From the NCBI GenBank assembly GCA_937899145.1, contig CALBPW010000526.1:1-5679 (forward strand): DNA of 5,679 bases, given 5' to 3'. A program made the translations under genes and the position numbers. The notes under the pieces were generated by a model. That model saw nothing but the letters and a program-made list of their open reading frames with translations. It was not told where the DNA came from and did no database searches. Numbering within the stretch: the first letter of the stretch is position 1; each line of letters begins with the position of its first letter. Positions 1 through 5,618 of this stretch are shown piece after piece. This DNA comes from an uncultured Bacteroidota bacterium. GTDB taxonomy: Bacteria; Bacteroidota; Bacteroidia; Bacteroidales; SZUA-534.

Positions 1-438
1 AGGGCGCAGATGGTGAGTTATATTTTCTTTGCGCTGGTGATATATCTTTTGGAATTATATATAACAAGAAAAAATACGAAATATTTGTGGTGGTTGCCGC
101 TGATTTCGCTCGTGCAGATAAATATTCATGGAGCGATGTGGCCGATGCTTTTGATTTTGGTGGCGGTGTACGTAGTGGATTCGCTAGGGTTTAAAAAACT
201 GCACCTGGATGAATATAAAACAAGACCGCTTATCTTGGCGCTAGCTGGGATGGTCTTGGTGGGGTTTTTGAACCCGTATGGGCATAAGATGATGACGTAT
301 CTCGTGACGAGCTTTGGGGTGCCGGAGGCGGGGGATTACATCAACGAGATGAAGCCGTTTGTGCCGCTCGGAAGTGTGTATAATGCGCTGTTTTCGATTT
401 TGGTGGCGGGGGTGATGGTGATGATGATTTTTGGGTAG
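1..438 (+). CDS. Polytopic membrane protein, GT-C glycosyltransferase-like (5'-partial, ends at in-frame TAG)
   Basis: The reading frame is open from base 1 (R-A-Q before the first Met at 10), so the true start lies outside the window. The visible 145 residues are strongly hydrophobic. Counting from that Met, there are candidate membrane segments at about residues 3-18, 28-40, 42-59, 72-87 and 118-141. Short polar loops (YITRKNTKY, KKLHLDEYKTR) separate some of them. The NIHGAMWP stretch (38-45) resembles the Asn-x-His-Gly loop of GT-C-fold membrane glycosyltransferases, and R-A-Q just before a helix also fits that group. The inferred role is transfer of sugar from a lipid-linked donor, but no catalytic acidic residue can be assigned here. 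The frame stops at TAG (436-438), yet the next codons still encode a membrane-like stretch (KMQMRWLILIFGF), so the gene probably continued. Base composition and codons (many GCG, CTG, GGG) differ from the following gene and suggest a Firmicute source. The family call is tentative. Confidence 0.6.
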   Translation, partial: RAQMVSYIFFALVIYLLELYITRKNTKYLWWLPLISLVQINIHGAMWPMLLILVAVYVVDSLGFKKLHLDEYKTRPLILALAGMVLVGFLNPYGHKMMTYLVTSFGVPEAGDYINEMKPFVPLGSVYNALFSILVAGVMVMMIFG

Positions 439-481
439 AGTCAGAAGATGCAGATGAGGTGGCTGATATTGATTTTTGGAT

Positions 482-2236
482 TTACCAGAATTTTGTTTTT
501 CCGAACAAATTGAATGTAAATGCGAGTGTCAGTTCTAAGGATTGGGCAAAATTGTCTTGAATGTTTTTGTTGTTAAAAACAAAAGTGTAGGCGGCTTTTC
601 CATTTATGCTCCAATGGTCGTTAAAAGTGTATTTTGCACTAGCACTTATTGTGTTTGAAAATTGAACTGTTCCTGTGAGTAAATAACTCCGCGCTAAACT
701 GACCGCTTCTTCATAAGTCATTCCTTTTAATTTGTATTTTTGGTAAATATTGTAGGCAACAGATGGATAATAACTGTAATAGATGTGTTCATTGCCATCG
801 TCATCTTTTATAATGACTTGATTGTTAAACAAATTGAATGAATTTGTTCCGTGCGCAACAAAAAGATATTCTGCGTCAAAAGAAAATCGCCTTGATTTGT
901 ACGAAGCTTTTGTTTCAAAACCGATGCTATCAGGCCCGAATGGAGTTCCAATCCAAGCATTAAGATTTGTTCCTATGTTTTTGTATAGTGAACAAGAGGG
1001 GAGTTGTTTGATGTACAAAAATGGTGTTGTGTAAATGCCTTCTGCTGTGTAAGTCCAAAATGCTCCGTTTGGTCTTAATAGAGTGTATTCCGCTCCAAGC
1101 TGAAAACCTAATCCGTCTGGAACTGTCATTGCAGCGGGACTAGCATTTAACTCGGCAAAACTTTGAATTTCATCTTGGGCAAACAAAAGGTAAAATCGGA
1201 GATTTTTTGTCGGAACAAAATCAACTGTGGCGGCAAAATATGCGCAATAATCGGATTCTACATAAATTTCCTGCTCATCTTTGCTTCTGTTTTGAATGTA
1301 CGTTGTCCAACCGAAAAATCCGTGCATAAAAACTAAAGGATTTAAATATCGAGCTTCAAAACTTCCGTTTACTAATGTTCCCTCTGAAATCCCCATCCGA
1401 ATCCACTTAAATGGGGAAAAATTTAATCTGTGAAAATAAAACCATCTTTGATTTTGGTCAATTTGAATAACGTCCATCGTGTATTTTAAAAATGAAGAAT
1501 ACGCTTCTAATTCAACATAACCATCTGTTTGAAAAGTTGAATTGTAAATTATGCTTCCCGTTTGCGTTCTGCCTTCTGTAATTCCGCCTTTTCCTGCGCT
1601 TACGGTAAATCCCCAAGTGTCAAATGTGTAGCCCGCGCTTCCGTAGGCGTACTTTACATCTGTAAAGCTGTTTTTGTTTGGGGTGAGAATGTTGGTTTTT
1701 ATGTTGCCATGTTCGACTAAGTGATAGAGTGTTTTTCCAAAGTAAGGAACGCTTTCTATTGCAATTATATCGCCAAAATCCATAAAAAGAGGAAAAACTA
1801 TGGAAGAATTTGTTTGTTCATCGTCATAAGAATAAGAAGAAAGTGCGGTGTATGGCGCAAATGTGAAATCGACATTTTCATTTGTTTTTGCAATAAAATT
1901 GGGATGCAAAGAAAATTGCGCTCCCGCTCCAACTTTTCCTTTGCGAAACATAAAAGGGAAACTGTTAAAAAATGAATATATTTCAACGTAAAGATTTTTT
2001 GCATTTTCCGAAAGGGAATCGTAATCTATAGAAGAAAGATAGAGATTCAGTTCGGCAATAGAGAGAGGAGCTTGCAATGCGGGATTTACGGCTTTTTGTT
2101 CTGCAAATAAGGCTTCTAGAAAATCGTATACCCAATGCCCTTGTGGAAGTTGCTGCTGCTTGCTAAAAGTTTGGCAGTAAATATTTGTACAAAAAATTGA
2201 AAAAATCCCGATAAATGCCAATTTGTAAAATTTCAT
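482..2236 (-). CDS. Outer-membrane beta-barrel protein, Wzi-like, spirochaete type
   Basis: This complete 584-residue protein has a hydrophobic signal sequence at 1-21 (MKFYKLAFIGIF...) ending near NIYC-Q, so export is expected. A short helical N-terminal part (about 28-90, containing LPQGHWVYDFLEALFAEQ) comes before a long run of alternating aromatic and polar strands typical of an outer-membrane barrel. The protein ends in LAFTFNLFGKTKFW, with the aromatic last residue common in barrel proteins. HRLNFSPFKWIRMGISEG (269-286) followed by YLNPLVFMH (297-305) resembles the core of the capsule-assembly Wzi family (surface polysaccharide binding). A polysaccharide-related role is therefore possible but unproven. 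The sequence style, AT-rich codons and Shine-Dalgarno use fit Treponema. ATG at 2234-2236 is chosen because the signal peptide starts there, with AAAAGG 12 bases upstream. It diverges from the truncated gene at 2397. Its downstream side meets a composition change right after the stop, so any terminator is missing. A porin or an adhesin are alternatives. Confidence 0.75.
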   Translation of the reverse strand: MKFYKLAFIGIFSIFCTNIYCQTFSKQQQLPQGHWVYDFLEALFAEQKAVNPALQAPLSIAELNLYLSSIDYDSLSENAKNLYVEIYSFFNSFPFMFRKGKVGAGAQFSLHPNFIAKTNENVDFTFAPYTALSSYSYDDEQTNSSIVFPLFMDFGDIIAIESVPYFGKTLYHLVEHGNIKTNILTPNKNSFTDVKYAYGSAGYTFDTWGFTVSAGKGGITEGRTQTGSIIYNSTFQTDGYVELEAYSSFLKYTMDVIQIDQNQRWFYFHRLNFSPFKWIRMGISEGTLVNGSFEARYLNPLVFMHGFFGWTTYIQNRSKDEQEIYVESDYCAYFAATVDFVPTKNLRFYLLFAQDEIQSFAELNASPAAMTVPDGLGFQLGAEYTLLRPNGAFWTYTAEGIYTTPFLYIKQLPSCSLYKNIGTNLNAWIGTPFGPDSIGFETKASYKSRRFSFDAEYLFVAHGTNSFNLFNNQVIIKDDDGNEHIYYSYYPSVAYNIYQKYKLKGMTYEEAVSLARSYLLTGTVQFSNTISASAKYTFNDHWSINGKAAYTFVFNNKNIQDNFAQSLELTLAFTFNLFGKTKFW

Positions 2237-2248
2237 ACGATATACTTA

Positions 2249-2254
2249 CCTTTT
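2249..2254 (-). promoter_or_regulatory. Possible ribosome binding site of the barrel-protein gene
   Basis: On the - strand AAAAGG lies 12 bases before the ATG at 2236. The spacing is a little long, so the site is plausible rather than strong. Confidence 0.4.
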
Positions 2255-2287
2255 GCGGTAAAAATTTCAATAACAAAAAGTTATTAA

Positions 2288-2296
2288 ATTATAACA
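2288..2296 (-). promoter_or_regulatory. Extended -10 promoter of the barrel-protein gene
   Basis: The - strand reads TGTTATAAT, a perfect extended -10 (TGn plus TATAAT). The expected -35 position is only T-rich (GTTTTT at 17 bases), which fits an extended -10 promoter. Transcription would begin near 2281, giving a leader of about 45 bases. A 6-bp inverted repeat, AATAAC/GTTATT with a 5-base A loop, lies at 2269-2285 at the very start of this leader and could be a small hairpin or an operator. Confidence 0.5.
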
Positions 2297-2304
2297 ATCA
2301 TTTT

Positions 2305-2333
2305 TTGAGAAAAAACGGCTTTGCCTTTATAGT
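2305..2333 (+). promoter_or_regulatory. Sigma70-type promoter of the truncated + strand gene
   Basis: TTGAGA (2305-2310) and TATAGT (2328-2333) are separated by exactly 17 bases, a near-consensus housekeeping promoter. Transcription would begin about 2340, leaving a leader of roughly 57 bases before the ATG at 2397. A second TATAGT at 2355-2360 has no matching -35 at the right distance. This promoter style suits the spirochaete part of the window and not the Bacteroidota part. Confidence 0.55.
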
Positions 2334-2386
2334 AGACTTGTTCTAACGCAAATTTATAGTATTTTTGCGGCAATTTTAAGAAAAAT

Positions 2387-2391
2387 GGAGG
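2387..2391 (+). promoter_or_regulatory. Strong Shine-Dalgarno deciding the start at 2397
   Basis: GGAGG lies 5 bases before ATG at 2397-2399. It supports a real, highly translated start even though only 26 codons follow. No comparable site precedes any gene in the 2480-5679 part, where leaders are A/T-rich. Confidence 0.7.
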
Positions 2392-2396
2392 CAAAT

Positions 2397-2477
2397 ATGC
2401 AGCGTTTTGGGCAAAAATTGCTCAATTTACTGGTTTTTGTTGCGATTCTTTTTTTTACAAGTTTTTGTTTTGCCTAA
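2397..2477 (+). CDS. 5' fragment of a secreted-protein gene, cut after the signal peptide
   Basis: Twenty-six codons encode a textbook export signal: a short charged start (MQRFGQK), a hydrophobic core (LLNLLVFVAILFF) and a small-residue end (TSFCFA). TAA at 2475-2477 follows at once. A good promoter (2305-2333) and GGAGG ribosome site precede it, so this is the start of a genuine gene whose body is missing. The stop is the reverse complement of the Leu486 codon of the nuclease gene on the other strand, meaning it belongs to the foreign sequence after the seam. The product cannot be identified. A Cys at residue 24 leaves open a lipoprotein, but no clear lipobox is seen. A stand-alone 26-residue peptide is a less likely reading. 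Confidence 0.6.
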   Translation: MQRFGQKLLNLLVFVAILFFTSFCFA

Positions 2478-3932
2478 ATCGATGTTAAGAACATCGGTTA
2501 TTGGATTTGGATAAATATTGATACTTGCCTCACAATTGTCGGAAATATCGGTTGCGGATTCGATTGAATAGGTGTAAACTTCCGTTTTAACATTCTTATT
2601 ATCAGCGGTTTGCGCATCAATGTAATAATAAACACGCACACCGCCAATGTGAGCTCCAAATATTTCGGCAGTGAAAAGACTATCCTTTTTGGTCATCGGA
2701 ATGCTATAATGCCCGACAGCATCAGCCGAAATTCCCCAATAAAGTGTTGCAGATGTGGCATTTGGAATAATTGCCGATATGATAACAATATCGGTATTTG
2801 TAGGATTTTCGAAATTTCTGCTGATAATAATATTCGTGTTGACAGTATCACTGTTAAGCGCAGTATCATTCTGATTTACAGTATCATTTATATTTACATC
2901 ATCCGCCTTTTGTACAATTATGTTTTTAAGAATTTGCCACACATTGCCGTCAATCGAAATACTGTATTTAAGCTGACTTGTACCTATATTTTCAGTCTTT
3001 GGCGTGCCTTTAAATGTAGTTATCGTGCTGCTTACTTGCGCTGTTGTACTGCTCGTTTGGCTAAATTTCAACCATTTAGGACATTGCAAGAGTTTAAATG
3101 AATCTTCATTATCGGTTACCGAATATATAAACTCCTCATTTTCAGTCGCATACAATGTATTATCGTCCCATATCAATTTGGCATATTCTGGGTGATCGAC
3201 AAATGGATTTCGGTTGCCTTGAATCAGATAAACAGCATTGTTACGGTCAATTTCCTTTTGGCTCACCGGGTCGTTTTCAGCCCAACGCAACAACATATCG
3301 AGTGCCCAACTCGCGAATGCCGGATAAGAATTTTTTGCAAGCATCGGGCTGCTCCAATCGGCAATTTTGTCCTCGTAAGCCGTAGCCATATAAAAATAGA
3401 TTCGCGCAAAATCGCCTTTATACTCATCGTTTGGCTCAAACACAATACCGGTGTACCCTGTTGTTGTTGAGGCTCCAAGTCTCGAAAAACCATTATTCGA
3501 TTTGTAAGTTTCACCTATCGGATAATTGCTGCGCTTAGCATTAACAAACCCATCTGACGGCAGAATGTGCATCAAATCGGTATTCATTGGTACTGCATTG
3601 CTAAACCAACTTTTTGGGAAGGTATGTTCACGATTATAGCAATCGTTTTCATTTGTATAGCTTCCACATTGGTCGTCTGTTATCTTAAATTTCGATGTTG
3701 ACGAATAAATATCGTACACGTAACCATTTTCGTCAACATCGGTAGTCGCATAAGCCGTCCACAATTGCTTGTAAGCGAGTGTGTCGTGAGTGCGAATTAT
3801 GTTGAAAAGTGTTGTTTTGAGTTCTGCTCCTGTTTTATTGGTTGCTGCATTGTAATAACCTTCGGGAATTTGCGAAAAGGCAAGTTCTGAAATCAACATT
3901 AAAACGCCGCTAAATAGATATTTAACTTTCAT
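2427..3932 (-). CDS. Secreted endonuclease I-family nuclease with truncated T9SS sorting domain
   Basis: This is an extracellular nuclease of the EndA/NucM endonuclease I family (His-Me, beta-beta-alpha-metal fold), expected to cut DNA non-specifically and perhaps RNA. Residues 1-20 are a signal peptide ending AFS-Q. The catalytic region spans about 25-257. It includes NREHTFPKSWF (100-110, with general-base candidate His103), TDLMHILPSDGFVNAKRSNYPIGE (118-141, with His122, Asn131, Arg134 and Glu141 as metal or active-site candidates) and the family-typical GNRNPFVDHPEYAKLIW (239-255). A beta-rich domain (about 258-342), an Asn/Asp/Thr linker with repeated DTVN (about 345-367) and a second beta-sandwich (about 378-458) follow. 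INIYPNPITDVLNIDLG (471-487) begins a type IX secretion sorting domain. Only about 17 residues of it remain before a Lys/Asn-rich tail (KTKTCKKKNRNKNQ) that is the antisense of the spirochaete signal-peptide gene. True coding therefore ends about 2465-2477. The nuclease call is firm; nutrient or phosphate scavenging is inferred. Confidence 0.9.
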   Translation of the reverse strand: MKVKYLFSGVLMLISELAFSQIPEGYYNAATNKTGAELKTTLFNIIRTHDTLAYKQLWTAYATTDVDENGYVYDIYSSTSKFKITDDQCGSYTNENDCYNREHTFPKSWFSNAVPMNTDLMHILPSDGFVNAKRSNYPIGETYKSNNGFSRLGASTTTGYTGIVFEPNDEYKGDFARIYFYMATAYEDKIADWSSPMLAKNSYPAFASWALDMLLRWAENDPVSQKEIDRNNAVYLIQGNRNPFVDHPEYAKLIWDDNTLYATENEEFIYSVTDNEDSFKLLQCPKWLKFSQTSSTTAQVSSTITTFKGTPKTENIGTSQLKYSISIDGNVWQILKNIIVQKADDVNINDTVNQNDTALNSDTVNTNIIISRNFENPTNTDIVIISAIIPNATSATLYWGISADAVGHYSIPMTKKDSLFTAEIFGAHIGGVRVYYYIDAQTADNKNVKTEVYTYSIESATDISDNCEASINIYPNPITDVLNIDLGKTKTCKKKNRNKNQ

Positions 3933-3977
3933 AAAAGATTTATTAAAGGCAAAAAATTATACAAAAGAAAGAAGAAA

Positions 3978-4010
3978 TAAATGTATAGTTTTTTTGCAAA
4001 AAAGACGAAA
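3978..4010 (-). promoter_or_regulatory. Weak candidate Bacteroidota promoter of the nuclease gene
   Basis: On the - strand TACATTTA (3978-3985) resembles the -7 box TAnnTTTG with its last base changed. TTTC (4007-4010) lies 21 bases upstream in the place of the -33 TTTG. The leader to the ATG at 3932 would be about 40 A/T-rich bases. The terminator at 4046-4077 lies upstream, so the nuclease gene needs its own promoter, but this match is loose. Confidence 0.3.
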
Positions 4011-4045
4011 CTCGGGTTAAAATTTGAAACGTTGGATTTGCTTTC

Positions 4046-4077
4046 AAAAAAAATAGCCACCCCAAGCGAGTGGCTAT
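4046..4077 (-). terminator. Rho-independent terminator after the DUF5606 gene
   Basis: A perfect 8-bp stem, ATAGCCAC (4053-4060) with GTGGCTAT (4070-4077), encloses a 9-base loop. On the - strand it is followed by eight T (4053 down to 4046). It lies about 20 bases past the stop at 4098 and ends that transcript before the nuclease gene. Confidence 0.85.
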
Positions 4078-4097
4078 ATATTATTGTGCCAAATTAA

Positions 4098-4532
4098 TTA
4101 TTCCGCACTATTTTCAGTCTGACTCTCTGTTTTATCATCTTCTTTATCAAGCAATTCGAGCATATTGCAACGTTGCAATTGATTGTACCAAGTTAGTACT
4201 TTTTTAATGTGCGAAACGTAAACACGATCGCGGTCGTAATCGGGCAGAACCGCTGCAAAATATTGTTTTAAAGCCTCGTTATCAGCGTTTTTGGGGTCGA
4301 TAGCCGCATCACCGTTTTCCTTATTGCGGATATTTTTGAAAACCTCAATCAGCGAAATTTCCTCACCGTCGTTCTTAAATATCGCAATATCACTCATCGA
4401 ACTAACTTTAGCCGACGAGTAGGCTGGCATACGTTTTTTGGTTTCAATATCTTCAACAATGATTCCGTTTTTTGTACTCGAAATCAGTTTGAAAAGGCTT
4501 GAATAGCCTGAAATTGATAAGATTTCTTTCAT
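4098..4532 (-). CDS. DUF5606 family protein
   Basis: This complete 144-residue, apparently cytosolic protein has no signal peptide or membrane segment. It matches the Bacteroidota-specific DUF5606 family as I know it. The N-terminal half (about 1-70) has MKEILSISGYSSLFKLIS, NGIIVEDIETKKRMPAYSSAKVSSMSDIAIF and SLIEVFKNI, a small beta-rich module. The C-terminal part (about 85-128) has LKQYFAAVLPDYDRDRVYVS and HIKKVLTWYNQL, likely helical. An acidic, low-complexity tail (EDDKTESQTENSAE) ends it. The molecular function is unknown. It has its own upstream promoter and a strong terminator, so it is probably monocistronic here. The start is fixed by the conserved KEILSISG opening and by the promoter just upstream. 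It supports a Bacteroidota origin for this part of the window. Confidence 0.88.
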   Translation of the reverse strand: MKEILSISGYSSLFKLISSTKNGIIVEDIETKKRMPAYSSAKVSSMSDIAIFKNDGEEISLIEVFKNIRNKENGDAAIDPKNADNEALKQYFAAVLPDYDRDRVYVSHIKKVLTWYNQLQRCNMLELLDKEDDKTESQTENSAE

Positions 4533-4557
4533 CGTTTTCTGTTTTTGAATTAGGGTG

Positions 4558-4589
4558 CAAATATAATACGATTTATTGTTGACGCTAAA
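4558..4589 (-). promoter_or_regulatory. Bacteroidota-type promoter of the DUF5606 gene
   Basis: On the - strand TATATTTG (4558-4565) is a perfect TAnnTTTG -7 box followed by C. TTTA (4586-4589), one mismatch from the -33 TTTG, lies 20 bases upstream. The predicted leader to the ATG at 4532 is short, about 20 bases, and A-rich without a Shine-Dalgarno. Confidence 0.6.
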
Positions 4590-4767
4590 GTTTTATTTGA
4601 GCATAGATAACTCTAACCAAACGGATTAACACGAATTTACTTCGTTTATTATCAATTAAATACGTATTATTTCAGCAGGCGATTAAATCAATGCGGGGTT
4701 TGGCGATTTCGATTTTGGAATTTCGGTCTTAAATGTTTTCTAACTCAATTTTCAATGGTTTGGGCAC
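4590..4767. other. Intergenic stretch with no recognised gene
   Basis: The whole gap between the DUF5606 gene and the next gene is 327 bases (4533-4859). Its ends hold the promoter and the terminator given separately. The middle has no convincing reading frame, tRNA or riboswitch. A segment at about 4613-4640 (AACCAAACGGATTAACACGAATTT) looks like the decayed ACACGAATT-type intergenic repeats seen in Bacteroidota, but only a single unit is present. Confidence 0.4.
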
Positions 4768-4793
4768 AAAAAAAAAGGCTTCATCTTAAGCCT
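4768..4793 (-). terminator. Rho-independent terminator after the 220-residue protein gene
   Basis: The stem AGGCTT (4776-4781) with AAGCCT (4788-4793) encloses a 6-base loop. On the - strand it runs into nine T (4776 down to 4768). It lies about 65 bases past the stop at 4860 and closes that transcript. Confidence 0.75.
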
Positions 4794-4808
4794 CATCTCT
4801 GTTAGAGT

Positions 4809-4827
4809 GCGAACCCCTATGGTTCGC
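4809..4827. repeat. Hairpin between gene end and terminator
   Basis: A perfect 7-bp inverted repeat, GCGAACC and GGTTCGC, surrounds a 5-base loop (CCTAT). It is in the 3' untranslated region of the 220-residue protein gene, before the terminator, and has no T run of its own. It may protect the mRNA 3' end or simply be a second terminator stem. Confidence 0.55.
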
Positions 4828-4859
4828 CTCTGTTTCAAATTTGTTTTGGTTGTTAATGC

Positions 4860-5522
4860 TTACTTTTTGCTGTAATCGAAGTGGTAGTCGTCGCCATCAA
4901 TATCAACTAAAACTGTGTAGTCGCCGGCTTCCACCTCGCTAAACTCAAAGTTTTTACGCACTTCATTTTTTTCGATAGCTGAGTAAAGAACTTCGCCTTT
5001 CGAGTCGATAATTTTTACAAGTACGTTTTTGCCTTGTTCGTTAGGCAACTCAATAATTGCGCGGGTTCCGCTGGCTTTAAAGATTGGGTCAACCACAACG
5101 CGGCCGGTGTAGCTCAACTCGCCATCTTTGATGTTGAATGCGCGTTCCATACGTTTACCATTCTTTTTTGCAACAACTTTATATGCGCCGTCTTCCAAGT
5201 TAAGAAAATCGAATACGCGAGCTGTTTTGCCCATTGCACGGACATATTCGCTGTAAAGTACCTCATCGCCATTTTTAGTTTCAACGCTTAAGGTGCAGTT
5301 GCCGGCTTCATGCGATGTGTAAACAATTGCTGCGCGCGTGCAATTTAAATAGCGAAACGAAAGGCTGTCTTCAATTTTCAGTTTCTTTACTTCGTCAGTA
5401 TCTTTGCTTTTTGCCGACAGAAGCAATGGTAACATAATAAGTGCTGCGGTAAGCAAGCTAATCAAAATTGCGAAGTAATCTGATCTCATCAGACGATCTT
5501 CATTAATGTTTAAAAGTTTCAT
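4860..5522 (-). CDS. Membrane-anchored or secreted protein with two beta-sandwich-like repeats, function unknown
   Basis: This is a complete 220-residue protein. Residues 18-36 (AILISLLTAALIMLPLLLS) form one hydrophobic segment after a polar N-terminus (MKLLNINEDRLMRSD), so it is either a signal peptide or a single membrane anchor with the rest outside the cytoplasm. Starting at Met12 (codon 5487-5489) would give a more classical signal peptide. Met1 is kept because the promoter lies just upstream. The exported part has two related units. About 60-133 contains NCTLSVETKNGDEVLYSEY, then FDFLNLEDGAYKVVAKKNGK. About 148-218 contains NVLVKIIDSKGEVLYSAIE, then FEFSEVEAGDYTVLVDIDGD. The shared plan (strand, G-E/D-x-VLYS turn, F-x-F, E-x-G-x-Y-x-V) suggests Ig-like or transthyretin-like beta-sandwiches, as in Bacteroidota surface proteins. 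No catalytic motif, lipobox or T9SS sorting signal is seen. A role in envelope binding or adhesion would be a guess. Confidence 0.75.
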   Translation of the reverse strand: MKLLNINEDRLMRSDYFAILISLLTAALIMLPLLLSAKSKDTDEVKKLKIEDSLSFRYLNCTRAAIVYTSHEAGNCTLSVETKNGDEVLYSEYVRAMGKTARVFDFLNLEDGAYKVVAKKNGKRMERAFNIKDGELSYTGRVVVDPIFKASGTRAIIELPNEQGKNVLVKIIDSKGEVLYSAIEKNEVRKNFEFSEVEAGDYTVLVDIDGDDYHFDYSKK

Positions 5523-5566
5523 CTTTTTAGCCTTTTAAAATTTTCTTTTTCCTTTTTTTCACGCCG

Positions 5567-5599
5567 CAAATGTAGTTTGCTCTTTTTGTTGCATGCAAA
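5567..5599 (-). promoter_or_regulatory. Bacteroidota-type promoter of the 220-residue protein gene
   Basis: On the - strand TACATTTG (5567-5574) is a perfect TAnnTTTG -7 box followed by C. TTTG (5596-5599) lies 21 bases upstream as the -33 box. The predicted leader is about 40 bases, purine-rich (GGAAAAAG, AAAAGG) before ATG at 5522. Confidence 0.6.
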
Positions 5600-5618
5600 A
5601 AAATATTTTTTGCGCAAC
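5588..5618. repeat. Imperfect palindrome overlapping the -33 box
   Basis: GTTGC-AT-GC plus an A run (5588-5603) pairs with a T run plus GC-GCAAC (5606-5618), leaving a small AT bulge. It contains the smaller palindromes TTGCATGCAA (5589-5598), a 14-base A6-TA-T6 core (5598-5611) and TTGCGCAA (5610-5617). A related half-copy, TTGCAT followed by AAAAATATTT, begins at 5621. The position across and upstream of the -33 box fits an operator or a bent-DNA upstream element. Confidence 0.45.

Noticed and set aside
1721..2004. Open frames of about 70-84 codons on both strands inside the barrel-protein gene
   Set aside because: They have Cys/Arg/Lys-rich or unnatural composition, no start signals, and lie fully within a convincing coding frame.
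2427..2470. The Lys/Asn-rich C-terminal tail of the nuclease as a functional basic tail
   Set aside because: It is the antisense of a signal-peptide gene across the seam and interrupts a T9SS sorting domain, so it is not a native tail.
2397..2477. A complete 26-residue small hydrophobic peptide or toxin
   Set aside because: The sequence has the exact plan of a signal peptide including a small-residue end, and its stop codon belongs to the other side of the seam.
2610..3470. Several + strand open frames of 60-160 codons opposite the nuclease gene
   Set aside because: They are antisense to a well-conserved catalytic gene, have no ribosome sites or recognisable motifs, and overlap each other.
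4590..4767. A riboswitch or small RNA in the largest intergenic gap
   Set aside because: No conserved riboswitch core, extended pairing or separate promoter-terminator pair could be seen by eye.
5034..5291. An 85-codon + strand frame opposite the 220-residue protein gene
   Set aside because: It is antisense to a protein with clear repeats and has no promoter or ribosome site; it is a shadow frame.
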